A stretch of DNA of 64,000 nucleotides from NCBI RefSeq assembly GCF_001891125.1, contig NZ_CP015247.1, forward strand, positions 1,196,501 to 1,260,500, written 5' to 3'. Shown piece by piece: positions 42,727-52,726 of the stretch. Made by a program: the position numbers and the translations under genes. Source of the stretch: Leuconostoc suionicum. Its GTDB lineage: Bacteria > Bacillota > Bacilli > Lactobacillales > Lactobacillaceae. How positions within the stretch are numbered: position 1 is the first letter of the stretch; every line of letters starts with the position of its first letter. The notes under the pieces were generated by a model, which saw only the letters and a program-made list of their open reading frames with translations, did no database searches and was not told the DNA's origin.

Positions 42727-43593
42727 CTATAACTCTGGCTCGTAGAAACGTCCCACAGTATGTTCGATTTTCCAAGTGGAAGAGAAAGCTTGTTCATCAA
42801 CCTCTTTGATCGCTTCTCGTAACTCAAATCGTTCTTGCTGCGTGATAACGGTTAGTAGCACCGAACGCTCTCTCCCAGTGTAACCACCACGCGCCTCGTC
42901 GATAATGGTAACACCTCGTCGAAGCTTATTTTGAATACTATCCACCATTTCATCTGGTTTAGTAGTAATAATCATCACTTGCATTTGCTGCTGACGTGTA
43001 TAGAAAACATCTATCATTCGTGAACTAATAATAACACCTACAATTGAGTACAGAGCATACTTCCAACCATATGTTAGCCCAGCACCAACCATAATCAAGG
43101 CATTGAAAGATAAATTAATTGGTCCCATTTTAAAGCCGTAATGCTTCTTAACTAAGAGACCGATAACATCTAACCCGCCTGTTCCGACGCCATACCGCAA
43201 CGCTGTACCAACCGCCATACCATTAAGCGCACCACCAAACATAGCATTTATTAACGGGTCCGTTGTTAAAACACACGTGGTATCAAAGACGGGAATCAAC
43301 GCCGAACTGAGCAAAACTGCTAAAGTCGTAAAGATAGCAAATCTCCACGACAGCTTCCACCATGCAATGGCTAACATTGGTAAGTTAACCAAGGCTAGCG
43401 CTAAAGCGACGGGAATTCTATCACCGGTTAAAGTTGAAACAAGTTGGGCAAATCCTGTGAATCCAGAAGAATAAATATGCCCTGGATGCCAAAAATAATT
43501 CATTGCAAAAGCAACGATTACACCATAAAATACCGCGCCACCAATACGACCTGCGTATTGGTTTTTCATAAAATTGTGAACAATTTTTTGCAT
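42727..43593 (-). CDS. YitT family membrane protein (DUF161/DUF2179)
   Basis: The protein of about 288 residues has five or six membrane segments (GGAVFYGVIVAFAMNYF, FAIFTTLAVLLSSALIP, ALYSIVGVIISSRMIDVFY) followed by a C-terminal DUF2179 domain (VMIITTKPDEMVDSIQNKLRRGVTII, VLLTVITQQERFELREAIKE). The family is widespread in Firmicutes but its transport substrate is unknown. The start is uncertain: neither the ATG at 43593 nor the one at 43569 (MKNQYAG) has a good ribosome-binding site. A perfect palindrome lies between these two codons and could be an operator if the later start is right. Confidence 0.85.
   Translation of the reverse strand: MQKIVHNFMKNQYAGRIGGAVFYGVIVAFAMNYFWHPGHIYSSGFTGFAQLVSTLTGDRIPVALALALVNLPMLAIAWWKLSWRFAIFTTLAVLLSSALIPVFDTTCVLTTDPLINAMFGGALNGMAVGTALRYGVGTGGLDVIGLLVKKHYGFKMGPINLSFNALIMVGAGLTYGWKYALYSIVGVIISSRMIDVFYTRQQQMQVMIITTKPDEMVDSIQNKLRRGVTIIDEARGGYTGRERSVLLTVITQQERFELREAIKEVDEQAFSSTWKIEHTVGRFYEPEL
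43570..43587. promoter_or_regulatory. Perfect palindrome at the yitT start
   Basis: AAAATTGTGAACAATTTT is an 18-base palindrome with two 8-base arms. It overlaps the first codons of the longer version of the YitT gene and would be just upstream of the shorter one. Confidence 0.4.
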
Positions 43594-43694
43594 AATCAAT
43601 ATGCATGTTATACGAGAAAAAATCTAATATATAACACACATTTTTCTCCAAGTTTTATCTAAGCTAATAATAACACGAATTTGTATGATAACAA

Positions 43695-45470
43695 TTACTC
43701 TGCATCTGGAACAAACAACCCTAATTCGTTCAGTTGTTTGCCTTCAACACGGGTTGGTGCCTCAGTCATTGGTTCAGTAGCTCGTGAATTCTTCGGGAAA
43801 GCAATTACTTCACGAATGTTTTCTTGGCCAGCTAGTAGCATTGCCAAACGATCCAGTCCTAGTGCGATACCACCCATTGGTGGGAAACCATATTCCATAC
43901 CCTCAAGCAAAAATCCAAAGGCTTCATGTGCCTTTTCAGGAGTAAATCCAAGTGCCTTTAGCATTTTTTCTTGAATATCCATACGATGAATACGAATTGA
44001 TCCAGATCCTAGTTCGTAACCATTTAGCACTAAATCGTAGCTTTGAGCATGCGCCTTATGAGGATCTTCACCATCATTCAAGTAGTGTAAGTCTTCTTCA
44101 TTTGGCATCGTGAATGGGTGATGAGCAGCAATCCAGCGGTCAAAGTCTTCAGAGTATTCAAACAATGGCCAGTCCACAATCCATGCAAATGCCCAAGGAT
44201 TAGTTTGATCAATCAAATCTAATGCTTGAGCTGTTTCACGACGCAAATAATCTAGAGTCGCTGAAACAATATCCGCACGTCCGGCACCAAATAACAACAA
44301 ATCTCCGACTTGAGCGTCTACCGAAGCAATCAGTGCTGCCTGTGCTTCGTCATCAAAGAATTTAGCAATAGGACCAGTCAGGCCTTCTTGCGCTACTTTC
44401 ATCCAAGCTAAACCTTTTGCGCCGAAACGTTCGATGTATTTTGTTAGCTTGTCAATGTCTTTACGTGAATAATGGTCAGCTCCACCAGGAACAGCCAACG
44501 CTTTAACAACACCGCCGCCTTTAATAGCATTTGCAAACACACCAAATTCACTATTCTTTACTGTTTCAGACAAATCCTTGATTTCGTAGGCTATACGTAA
44601 ATCTGGCTTATCAGTACCAAAGCGATCCATAGACTCTTGCCATGTCAAAGTTGGAATTTTAGCTGTATCAAGATCAAAATCCACAACGTCATGCATCATC
44701 GCCTTAACCCATGCATTGACCAATTCACGGATTTCATCGGCTGTCATAAATGACGTTTCTACGTCCATTTGTGTAAATTCTGGTTGACGGTCACCACGCA
44801 AATCTTCATCACGGAAGGCGCGGGCAATTTGGAAATAACGATCGAACCCTGCACCCATCAACAATTGTTTAAATAATTGTGGTGATTGTGGCAAGGCATA
44901 AAATGATCCTGGGAAAACACGAGATGGCACTAAATAGTCACGAGCACCTTCTGGTGTTGATTTTGCTAGTACTGGCGTTTCGATGTTAATAAAATCATGA
45001 GTATCCATAAAATGCATGGCGCTACTCATAATTTTTGAACGAATGCGTAAGTTTTTTTGCATCTCAGGGCGGCGCAAATCTAAGTAACGATACTGTAACT
45101 TCAATTCTTCATTGGCATTCACATCATCTTCAATATAAAATGGTGGTGTTTTTGACGTTGATAAAATTTCCGCCTCTGTTACATCGACTTCGATTGTTCC
45201 AGATTTTATTTTTGTGTTAATTTGATTTTCAGCACGTTCAATCACATGACCGGTAATCTTTAGAACATATTCACTACGAACTTTTTCTGCGACTGCTAGG
45301 GCGTCAGCATTTGTTGCGTTAAAAGTTAATTGAACGATACCTTCTCGATCACGTAAATCAACGAATATCAAGTCTCCAAAATCACGTCGTTTTTGTACCC
45401 AACCGGTCAATGTTACTGTCTGGCCTAAATAAGTTTCATCAATTAATCCTGCGTAATTAGTACGTTTCAT
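43695..45470 (-). CDS. aspS: Aspartyl-tRNA synthetase
   Basis: The 591-residue class II synthetase has an N-terminal OB-fold anticodon-binding domain ([20 protein letters not shown]), motif 1, motif 2 ([20 protein letters not shown]), a GAD insertion, and motif 3 ([15 protein letters not shown]) near the end. The start overlaps the hisS stop by 4 bases (ATGA), so it is the second gene of a hisS-aspS operon with a single T-box leader. Confidence 0.98.
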   Translation of the reverse strand: MKRTNYAGLIDETYLGQTVTLTGWVQKRRDFGDLIFVDLRDREGIVQLTFNATNADALAVAEKVRSEYVLKITGHVIERAENQINTKIKSGTIEVDVTEAEILSTSKTPPFYIEDDVNANEELKLQYRYLDLRRPEMQKNLRIRSKIMSSAMHFMDTHDFINIETPVLAKSTPEGARDYLVPSRVFPGSFYALPQSPQLFKQLLMGAGFDRYFQIARAFRDEDLRGDRQPEFTQMDVETSFMTADEIRELVNAWVKAMMHDVVDFDLDTAKIPTLTWQESMDRFGTDKPDLRIAYEIKDLSETVKNSEFGVFANAIKGGGVVKALAVPGGADHYSRKDIDKLTKYIERFGAKGLAWMKVAQEGLTGPIAKFFDDEAQAALIASVDAQVGDLLLFGAGRADIVSATLDYLRRETAQALDLIDQTNPWAFAWIVDWPLFEYSEDFDRWIAAHHPFTMPNEEDLHYLNDGEDPHKAHAQSYDLVLNGYELGSGSIRIHRMDIQEKMLKALGFTPEKAHEAFGFLLEGMEYGFPPMGGIALGLDRLAMLLAGQENIREVIAFPKNSRATEPMTEAPTRVEGKQLNELGLFVPDAE

Positions 45471-46768
45471 TCCTTGTCCCCTTCTGCATCCATGATAAGT
45501 GGTAAATTGGTATAAAGCTCTGACAATTGAACAGACTTTTGTTCGCCATTTGTCATATTCTTGATGTTAACAATTTGTTCTTCAAGTTCCTGCTCGCCAA
45601 TCGTTATGACATATTTGGCATGATGACGATCAGCTGCCTTGAACTGTGCTTTCGCTGATTTTGACAAATAATCACGTTCAGCAACGTAACCAAATGATCG
45701 AACAGCTTGAACAATTTTTGTTGCAACAACATCAGTAGTGTCGCCGATGTTAACTACATAAAAGTCTAAATTCTGTTCCTCTGTTGGGGCAACATTTTGC
45801 GCTTGCAATAAATCTAGCAATCGTTCTACACCAATACCAAAGCCAACAGCTGGTGTTTCCGGACCACCAAATTCCTCAACCAGACCAGAATAACGACCGC
45901 CACCAGCAATCGTTGCAGCACCTTTTAGGCTGTCATCTGTAGTCATGATTTCAAAAATTGTGTCGTTATAATAATCCAATCCTCGAACCATTGTTGTGTC
46001 AATGTCAAAGTCTAAATTCAATGCAGTTAAAATAGCTTGCAACTTTTCCCAGTGTTTAGTCGATTTTTCAGACAAAAAGTCCAGGATTGATGGTGCATCT
46101 GCAACAAAGACCTGATCACGGGGATCTTTAGAGTCCAATACACGTAATGGATTTTTTTCTAAACGAGCTTGTGAATCTGCAGATAGTTCATCAAAATGTG
46201 GCTTCAGATAATCAATTAATGCTTGTCGGTAAGCATCCCTGGACTCTTTATCTCCCAAGGTATTAATCGCAACCTTCAAATTTTTTAACCCGAGCGTTTG
46301 AAAAAAGTCAATAACCATCGCAATTACTTCAGCATCTAATGCGGGCGAGTCTGATCCAAATACCTCTGCACCTATTTGATGGAATTGACGGAAACGACCA
46401 GCCTGTGGCCGTTCATAGCGGAACATTGGCCCCATGTAAAATGCCTTATAAGGTTTGTCAAATTCCGGTCCATATAATTTATTTTCCACATATGCTCGAA
46501 CGACACCTGCGGTACCTTCTGGACGCAAAGCGATGTGACGGTCACCCTTATCATGAAAATCATACATTTCTTTTGTCACAACATCAGATGTATCACCAGC
46601 TGATCGTGAAAAGACTTCGAAGTTTTCAAATAACGGTGTGCGAATTTCTTTGAAGTTATAGTCACCAAATAAAACACGGGCGACTGCTTCTACATGTTGC
46701 CACTGTACTGTTTTTTGAGGCAGTAAATCTGCTGTTCCTTTGGGACGTTGAAATATAGGTTTTGCCAT
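45467..46768 (-). CDS. hisS: Histidyl-tRNA synthetase
   Basis: The 433-residue class II enzyme has [20 protein letters not shown] at the start, motif 2 with [19 protein letters not shown], the histidine-specific block [13 protein letters not shown], and motif 3 [13 protein letters not shown], then an anticodon-binding domain. It is the first gene after the T-box. No clear Shine-Dalgarno sequence stands before the ATG (the upstream DNA is T-rich), which is unusual for this window. Confidence 0.98.
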   Translation of the reverse strand: MAKPIFQRPKGTADLLPQKTVQWQHVEAVARVLFGDYNFKEIRTPLFENFEVFSRSAGDTSDVVTKEMYDFHDKGDRHIALRPEGTAGVVRAYVENKLYGPEFDKPYKAFYMGPMFRYERPQAGRFRQFHQIGAEVFGSDSPALDAEVIAMVIDFFQTLGLKNLKVAINTLGDKESRDAYRQALIDYLKPHFDELSADSQARLEKNPLRVLDSKDPRDQVFVADAPSILDFLSEKSTKHWEKLQAILTALNLDFDIDTTMVRGLDYYNDTIFEIMTTDDSLKGAATIAGGGRYSGLVEEFGGPETPAVGFGIGVERLLDLLQAQNVAPTEEQNLDFYVVNIGDTTDVVATKIVQAVRSFGYVAERDYLSKSAKAQFKAADRHHAKYVITIGEQELEEQIVNIKNMTNGEQKSVQLSELYTNLPLIMDAEGDKE

Positions 46769-46909
46769 AGTTGTTATCGTTTTTAGTGTTTTTTATCAGA
46801 ATTTTGAAGTATACGACCTATTAGTTAACATATTCATCGCTATCCAAAAATAATCAACAACTGCAAACGTATTTCCTCCATTACTTTTTATCTTGCTATT
46901 TAAAATCCG

Positions 46910-47138
46910 AAAAAAGCGCCCTCAACGATTTCTCGTTAAGGGCGCAAATGCACGGTACCACCTTAGATTTTAACATTTTCATGTTACTTTAATTGCTTAA
47001 CGCGCAACCACGAGCTATCTTGATCAATAGCAACCTCCAAGGTGTCCAAAATTACGTCTTTGTTTTGCTCGCATCTTCCGCAAAATTTCTTCATGTCCTG
47101 ACGGTAATTTTTCCAATTCATCGGTTCTAATATAGATA
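46910..47138 (-). promoter_or_regulatory. T-box leader of hisS-aspS
   Basis: On the minus strand the T-box sequence AAGGTGGTACCGTGCA (46950-46965) is followed by the terminator GCGCCCTTAACGA/TCGTTGAGGGCGC (46916-46945) and six T. Upstream, GATGA and GGA form the K-turn at the base of stem I, and the specifier region reads GGACACC (47041-47047). In the usual register GAC (Asp) is followed by the expected purine A; CAC (His) overlaps it by one base. Uncharged tRNA binding should form the antiterminator and switch on both synthetases. Confidence 0.93.
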
Positions 47139-47167
47139 ATCATAGCTGTAAGGCTGAATAAAGTCAA
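47139..47167 (-). promoter_or_regulatory. Promoter of the hisS-aspS operon
   Basis: On the minus strand TTGACT (47162-47167) and TATGAT (47139-47144) are separated by 17 bases. The -35 box starts 10 bases after the galM stop codon. Confidence 0.8.
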
Positions 47168-47176
47168 GTGAAATAT

Positions 47177-48172
47177 TTAATCTGTTATCTTATAAGTCAC
47201 CGTGTATTCTTTCACCTGGTTAGCTGGCAGCACAATGTCGCCAAATCCCTCATGATTCACGGCGTCCGGCAATGTTTGCATTTCAACAGCGAGAGCTGTG
47301 AATGGTGCATTTTCTGCCCAATCATCATCGTGATCTTTGATTCCTGGATTAGTCATAAAAATAACAACACCATTCCGATCTGAATCGACTGTTAGTGTTC
47401 GGCCACTAACAGGCTCTCGCACAATAACACCAACTTCATCACGCTGCTCATCTAGCAACCAGGCATCATCAAATTGATCATCCCCTATTTTACGTAGCTG
47501 TGCGAAGTCAAATTTGGAATGCTGATTTTCTACCAATCGGCCAGTAGGAATTGTTTCGGCATCTACTTCAACATGTTTGTGAGATGCCACTCGCAACTCA
47601 TGATTTGTGATATCGGCATCTTTTCCAGCTAAGTTGAAATAAACATGTGTCATAGGATTATACAGTGTTGGTTCTGTTGATTCACCACTGAACTTAATCG
47701 TTAACTTATCGTCGTCATAAAGTGTATAAGTCACATTCATCTGTAATTGACCAGGAAATTCATCGTCAAACGTATGTGACAAAACTACTTCTGCAGCTGT
47801 ACCCATGTTGCGTGCTGTTCCTTGCCAGTTAATCGTATCAAAACCATTTACACTTGAATGTAAGACATGCCCATTTTCATTTGGTGTTAATGTAAATGCC
47901 GTGCCAGATAAATTGTATGAAGTTTTAGATAGTCGACCACCCACACGTCCAATAGTATTTCCAAAATGGAAAGGATTGTCTAAGTAATGCTCTAAATCAT
48001 CAAATTGAACCAGCAATTCTTTTTTCTCTCCTAATCGCTCAATAGAAAAAGACTGCCATGTCGCTCCATACGATATAACCGTTACTTGAGTATGATTAAT
48101 GTTTTCTAACGTGAACGCGGTTACCTTTTCGCCATTAGGCAATGTACCAAACACTTCTTCTGTAACTTTCAT
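47177..48172 (-). CDS. galM: Aldose 1-epimerase (galactose mutarotase)
   Basis: The 331-residue beta-sandwich enzyme interconverts alpha and beta anomers of galactose, giving the form used by GalK. Motifs include NTIGRVGGRLS, the catalytic His region NPMTHVYFNLAGK, and NGHVLHSSVNGFD; the catalytic Glu lies in FTALAVEMQTLPDA near the end. AGAGG precedes the ATG. It is divergent from the AraC regulator, with a cre-like box in the gap, and part of the split lac/gal region. Confidence 0.95.
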   Translation of the reverse strand: MKVTEEVFGTLPNGEKVTAFTLENINHTQVTVISYGATWQSFSIERLGEKKELLVQFDDLEHYLDNPFHFGNTIGRVGGRLSKTSYNLSGTAFTLTPNENGHVLHSSVNGFDTINWQGTARNMGTAAEVVLSHTFDDEFPGQLQMNVTYTLYDDDKLTIKFSGESTEPTLYNPMTHVYFNLAGKDADITNHELRVASHKHVEVDAETIPTGRLVENQHSKFDFAQLRKIGDDQFDDAWLLDEQRDEVGVIVREPVSGRTLTVDSDRNGVVIFMTNPGIKDHDDDWAENAPFTALAVEMQTLPDAVNHEGFGDIVLPANQVKEYTVTYKITD

Positions 48173-48306
48173 ATGATACCTCTTTCATTTAGTTAAAAAA
48201 TTTGTTTAAACTATTTATCTAACCTAATCATAAATCACTTGGATAACACACAACAAGCATTATCTCTTAATTCAATAAATGTTTTTAAAAAATGATATAC
48301 TAATGT

Positions 48307-48320
48307 TGGAAGCGCTATCA
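48307..48320. promoter_or_regulatory. cre-like box between galM and the AraC gene
   Basis: TGGAAGCGCTATCA matches the CcpA consensus at all but one position. It lies 25 bases before the AraC start and 134 bases before galM, so it may serve either gene. Confidence 0.68.
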
Positions 48321-48345
48321 TTTATTTTAAAAAGGTCGTTAAATT

Positions 48346-49275
48346 ATGGAAAAATCATTATTTAATATCGTTAATGAGCACACGCTTGAATCAAGTATAT
48401 TCTTTGATTTCTCTGGCGTAAGTAAAACTTTCTCTGGTCATGCTTCTGGCCCATTAAAACGTTCACATTATCTGCTTCACTTTGTCTTAGAAGGCCAAGG
48501 AACCTACTTTACCATGAACCGTAAATATACACTGGAAGCAGGTGACCTTTTCCTTATACGACCTGACGAAACAATTTTTTATCAAGCCGATTTGAATAAT
48601 CCGTGGCACTATGCATGGATATCCATTGGTGGTTCTGAAACAGCACAATTAATTGAGAACTTCTCGCCTTTTCGTAATCACCATGATACTTTCTCTTGCG
48701 CAACTGTTGAAAATTATCTTAAATTAATTGTTGAATCACTAACGTTAACAAGTCATGGGCCACAAACCGAATTGCGATTAAATCAAATTGCTAGTGAAAT
48801 ACTCCTGTTGCTAATGAAGGAAAACACGTGGAACGTCGTTGAGCAACAAAACGCAACAATACGCCCCATGTCAGAATACACTAAATTATCATTGGCCTAT
48901 ATCAATAATAATTTTACTTACGACACATCTATTACTGACATAGCTGATGCTATCAAAATCAACCGTTCTTACCTTTCACGACTCTTTCGACGAGATGTAG
49001 GTATTTCACCAAAGAAATTTTTATTACGACTTCGTATTAACGAAGCTTGCCAATTACTTCAAACAACTCAGTTATCAATTAATCAAATTTCCGAAAAGGT
49101 TGGTTTTAGCAACCCTTCTGTTTTCGGCCACTCATTTACAGAGCTCATCCATGAAACACCTAGTGCATATCGAAAACGAAGAAGTTTCAATAGTATCCAA
49201 GAACAACACTCATTAGAATGGCAACAGATCAATGATATTTTAGGACAATTAAGTGCTGTGCGGCAATCTACTTAA
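48346..49275 (+). CDS. AraC family transcriptional regulator of the lac/gal genes
   Basis: The 309-residue protein has an N-terminal cupin-type sugar-binding domain ([45 protein letters not shown]) and a C-terminal pair of helix-turn-helix motifs ([40 protein letters not shown]). This layout fits activators such as those of lactose, raffinose and melibiose genes in Gram-positives. Its place between galM and galK makes these, the GPH transporter and lacZ the likely targets. Its 3' end overlaps the 3' end of galK by 4 bases, tail to tail. Confidence 0.9.
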   Translation: MEKSLFNIVNEHTLESSIFFDFSGVSKTFSGHASGPLKRSHYLLHFVLEGQGTYFTMNRKYTLEAGDLFLIRPDETIFYQADLNNPWHYAWISIGGSETAQLIENFSPFRNHHDTFSCATVENYLKLIVESLTLTSHGPQTELRLNQIASEILLLLMKENTWNVVEQQNATIRPMSEYTKLSLAYINNNFTYDTSITDIADAIKINRSYLSRLFRRDVGISPKKFLLRLRINEACQLLQTTQLSINQISEKVGFSNPSVFGHSFTELIHETPSAYRKRRSFNSIQEQHSLEWQQINDILGQLSAVRQST

Positions 49276-50444
49276 TCATTAAGCTTAGTCGTGCCATTAC
49301 CGACATGTGCCACGTAAAATTCTGGGGCATAGCCGACCACATTCATATAGTCATCATAGACTTTGTTTTCAAAATTAGAAATGGCTGTTTCTTTAACAAG
49401 TGCTATTGCACAACCACCGAATCCAGCACCTGTCATTCGTGCTCCTAAAACGCCTGGCTGTTTTTGTGCGGACTGAACTAGCGTATCTAATTCAAGTCCA
49501 GTAACTTCATAATCTTCTTTTAAAGAGGCATGAGAATCATTCATTAGTTGTCCAAATGTTTGCAAATCACCGTCGGACAATGCTTTTTTTGCTTTTAAAG
49601 TGCGCTGATTTTCATAAACTGCATGACGCGCTCGTTTTACGAGTATTTCATCGTGAATCAATGCAACATTGTCATCAAACTCTTCATCAGTCAATTCACC
49701 TAATGACTTAATATTAAGTTCCGTTTGTAGTAACTTTAACGCAGTTTCACATTGTGCGCGCCTTTCGTTGTACTTCGAATCGCCTAACTCACGACGTTTA
49801 TTCGTATTCATAATAACAATCGCATATTCACCAAGGACAATAGGAACTAACTCATACGTCAAAGTATTTGTATCTAACAAGATAGCTTTTTGTTCTTGAC
49901 CAAAACCAATTGCAAACTGATCCATAATGCCAGTATTGAGACCAAAATATTCATTTTCAACTTTTTGACCAATTTTAACTAATGATAACCTAGAAACATC
50001 CAGTTTAAACAAATCCTTTAAAATAACACCTACTAGTAACTCTAACGACGCCGATGAAGAAAGACCTGCACCATTGGGAATGTTGCCCTCGACCAACAGA
50101 TCAAACCCTGTGTCGAGTACATACCCCTGCTCTATTAATTTGACGATAACGCCTTTAACATAGTTGGTCCACCCATCATTTACATCAAAATCAAGTTTCT
50201 TATAGTCTAACTGCACTACGCCTTTTTCATCAAAATTAACCGAATAAACTAAAATACGATTATCATCTCGTTTTCTGGCAACACCATAAGTCCCATAAGT
50301 GATTGCAGCGGGAAAAACGTGACCGCCATTATAGTCCGTGTGCTCACCAATTAGATTAATCCGCCCTGGCGAAAAATACTGTTGGGTTTCGTGAGGACCA
50401 AACTTTTCAGCAAACTTCGTGTTTAGTGCTTTAATTCTTTTCAT
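49272..50444 (-). CDS. galK: Galactokinase
   Basis: The 390-residue GHMP kinase has the galactokinase signature [21 protein letters not shown] (key part [13 protein letters not shown], about residue 27), the ATP loop [18 protein letters not shown], and [17 protein letters not shown] near the end. It makes galactose 1-phosphate, first step of the Leloir pathway. It lies 28 bases after the GPH sugar transporter, likely in one operon. galT and galE do not follow, so the next steps must be encoded elsewhere. Confidence 0.97.
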   Translation of the reverse strand: MKRIKALNTKFAEKFGPHETQQYFSPGRINLIGEHTDYNGGHVFPAAITYGTYGVARKRDDNRILVYSVNFDEKGVVQLDYKKLDFDVNDGWTNYVKGVIVKLIEQGYVLDTGFDLLVEGNIPNGAGLSSSASLELLVGVILKDLFKLDVSRLSLVKIGQKVENEYFGLNTGIMDQFAIGFGQEQKAILLDTNTLTYELVPIVLGEYAIVIMNTNKRRELGDSKYNERRAQCETALKLLQTELNIKSLGELTDEEFDDNVALIHDEILVKRARHAVYENQRTLKAKKALSDGDLQTFGQLMNDSHASLKEDYEVTGLELDTLVQSAQKQPGVLGARMTGAGFGGCAIALVKETAISNFENKVYDDYMNVVGYAPEFYVAHVGNGTTKLND

Positions 50445-50472
50445 GAGTAGTCAACCTTTCAAATTATACTGA

Positions 50473-51885
50473 TTACTTCTTGCTGTAGCGTAATTCGAGT
50501 TCTGCAACTATCTTAGCGTGCTTTTTTTCAGTTAGTGTCACTTTAAACATGAAAATAAGTAAGGAAACAATCATCAATGCTGCAGGAATATAAAATGCAT
50601 ATAATTTATAAGTATGGATGCCACTGGCCGTCATATCATTAAATGTCGCATTACCAGTCATACCAGCAGCTATTGCGACAAACCCAACAATAGCATTTGA
50701 GAATGCGCCAGCTAATTTATCTAATAAAGGGCGCAATGACAGTGTTACAGCCTCATTCCGCTGACCATTTTTCCATTGCCCATACTCCACAGAATCTGTA
50801 ATCGTCATTAATACTGACAAAAAGATAAGTTGTTGTGGGAAATAAAAGAATATTAATCCCAAACCAACAATCCACAAGTTGGTACCAGCAATTGTAAACA
50901 TGACATAGCTTAACACCATGAGCCCAATACCACTAGCAAATACATAACGACGTGTCATTAGTTTGGCTAAAAACGGAAACAGAGGTACAGCAATAATACC
51001 CGTAATCATAGATATCACACCTACCATTGCAAACTCTGTCACCTGACCAATGACGAACTTGAAATAAAATAATAACACACCAGTCGTGGCCACATTAGCG
51101 ATAGCATAGAACATGTAAGATAATGCTAACCAAAGTAACTGGTCATTTTTGATAATGGCTTTAAATACATCCAAAATATTATACTTTTCGCTGGCTTGTG
51201 TTCTTAAAACGGTTTCATTTTCTTTTGAAAATTTAGCCGTTACTATTGCTGAACCAGCTGACAAAACCCCAACAATTAATGCAAACCAAAACCAACCCGT
51301 TGCACTCTCTTTACCACTACCACCCGTGAGCACAGTGAAGAATGCCACAATAGGAACAACCAAAGCAGTTGTACCGTTAGCACCCAGTGATGAACCAAAG
51401 CGAGCAAATGTTGCTAAAGTACCACGTTCCGCGGTATCAGTTGATAACGCCGGAATCATTGACCAAAAGGCAATATCTTTGAATGAGTAGAAACTATCCA
51501 AAATGATAAAAACAATTGTAAACAGTACGAGGTAAAGTGTCGGGTTACTAACAGATAAACCAAAGAAGTTTGTGAAGATTACCAGTAAGGATACACCCGA
51601 GATAACTCCGCCAATCACTAACCAAGGTTTGAATTTTCCAAATTTGGTTCGTGTATTATCAATAACACTACCAATAATCGGATCAAAAATAATTTCTACT
51701 AAGCGAATACCGACGACCAGTGAGGTAACAATACCAATATACTTGGACTCAGTCGCCTTATCACTACCCGCAAATAGTGTGCTCGTAACAAAAATCATGA
51801 AATATGTTGATAACGTTACGTAATACGCATCATGGCCAAATGCACCAAATGCGTATGAAAAACGCTGCTTCATTTTATCAGACAT
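50473..51885 (-). CDS. GPH family sugar transporter (LacS/MelB-like, without IIA domain)
   Basis: The 470-residue protein has about 12 membrane segments of the glycoside-pentoside-hexuronide family: AFGAFGHDAYYVTLSTYFM at the start and FDPIIGSVIDNTRTKFGKFK with the cation site region near residues 70-90. The match to LacS is good, but the protein ends at ELELRYSKK and lacks the C-terminal IIA-like domain (about 160 residues) through which HPr controls streptococcal LacS. It likely carries lactose or galactose with a cation, or in exchange for galactose. A perfect cre box precedes it and galK follows. Confidence 0.9.
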   Translation of the reverse strand: MSDKMKQRFSYAFGAFGHDAYYVTLSTYFMIFVTSTLFAGSDKATESKYIGIVTSLVVGIRLVEIIFDPIIGSVIDNTRTKFGKFKPWLVIGGVISGVSLLVIFTNFFGLSVSNPTLYLVLFTIVFIILDSFYSFKDIAFWSMIPALSTDTAERGTLATFARFGSSLGANGTTALVVPIVAFFTVLTGGSGKESATGWFWFALIVGVLSAGSAIVTAKFSKENETVLRTQASEKYNILDVFKAIIKNDQLLWLALSYMFYAIANVATTGVLLFYFKFVIGQVTEFAMVGVISMITGIIAVPLFPFLAKLMTRRYVFASGIGLMVLSYVMFTIAGTNLWIVGLGLIFFYFPQQLIFLSVLMTITDSVEYGQWKNGQRNEAVTLSLRPLLDKLAGAFSNAIVGFVAIAAGMTGNATFNDMTASGIHTYKLYAFYIPAALMIVSLLIFMFKVTLTEKKHAKIVAELELRYSKK

Positions 51886-51936
51886 CTTTCGACTCCTTAT
51901 ATTTTATTCTGTTCAGGATATGTATCAACAATACTA

Positions 51937-51950
51937 TGTAAGCGTTTACA
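51937..51950 (-). promoter_or_regulatory. Perfect cre box upstream of the GPH transporter
   Basis: TGTAAGCGTTTACA fits the CcpA consensus at all positions and is a near-palindrome. It lies 52 bases before the start codon, within the probable promoter (TTGCAC upstream). Confidence 0.85.
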
Positions 51951-52006
51951 ATAATAGTGCAATTTGTTTCCTCTTTTCGTTGTTTTGTGATATTTTTTGA
52001 TTTGAA

Positions 52007-52038
52007 ATAAAAAACTATCGCTGTTACACGATAGTTTT
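52007..52038 (-). terminator. Terminator of the ugp operon
   Basis: On the minus strand the perfect 10-bp stem AAAACTATCG/CGATAGTTTT with an 8-base loop is followed by TTATTT. It lies 15 bases after the last gene of the operon. Confidence 0.9.
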
Positions 52039-52053
52039 GGCCGGTAAGAAACT

Positions 52054-52725
52054 TTATTCTAGACTATGTTGATTATATTGATGTAATGTCATTTTAAGAT
52101 TGTCTTTCATTTCAAAAATAGATATTGAAGCATTGTCAGGATTGTTATGGTAGGAATGTGTGATCCGAGTTGCTAACTTACGAATCAAGGCTCCATGAGT
52201 GACAACCAAAATCTTGTCTCCATCTTGTGACTCAGAAAAGACATGTTGTAATCCTTGCTCAATACGACTCCAAAATTCTAACGAATTCTCTGCATCATGC
52301 GTGGGATCAATTAACTTAAATTGATCCATAATATCGTCTTCAGGAAAATATTTTGCTAATTCACTATCATTTTCTACAGTAGTTTTATTAATCTTTTTCA
52401 AATCAAACAACTTTGAAAATATATTGAGCTTATCTCCTTCAAAAGAACCGAAAAATTGTTCACGAAAATTAGGAATATATTCTAATGGAATCGTTTGTTT
52501 ATTTTTGTTTTCTGACAATATGATGGCAGTAGTTGCTTTAGCACGACCTAAATCACTGGAATATACTTTGGCAAATGGCACTCGATTGATTGTTTTTCCA
52601 ACATGAGAAACATTATTAACTCCCTCATTAGTTAACAACGAATCTGACCAACCTTGTATTTTTTGACAAGTATTAAAGTATGTTTCGCCGTGGCGAACAA
52701 AATATAATTGAACTTTTTTTAACAT
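52054..52725 (-). CDS. Histidine phosphatase family protein (phosphoglycerate mutase-like)
   Basis: The 223-residue protein has the RHG motif in LYFVRHGETYFNT (about residues 8-20) with the phospho-histidine, FREQFFGSFEGDKL, and VTHGALIRKLATR with the second catalytic His. The family removes or transfers phosphate from many small compounds. Its ATG begins one base after the stop of the glycerophosphodiesterase gene, so it belongs to the ugp operon, and it may act on a phosphate ester made there. A role as main glycolytic mutase is unlikely. Confidence 0.88.
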   Translation of the reverse strand: MLKKVQLYFVRHGETYFNTCQKIQGWSDSLLTNEGVNNVSHVGKTINRVPFAKVYSSDLGRAKATTAIILSENKNKQTIPLEYIPNFREQFFGSFEGDKLNIFSKLFDLKKINKTTVENDSELAKYFPEDDIMDQFKLIDPTHDAENSLEFWSRIEQGLQHVFSESQDGDKILVVTHGALIRKLATRITHSYHNNPDNASISIFEMKDNLKMTLHQYNQHSLE

Positions 52726-52726
52726 T

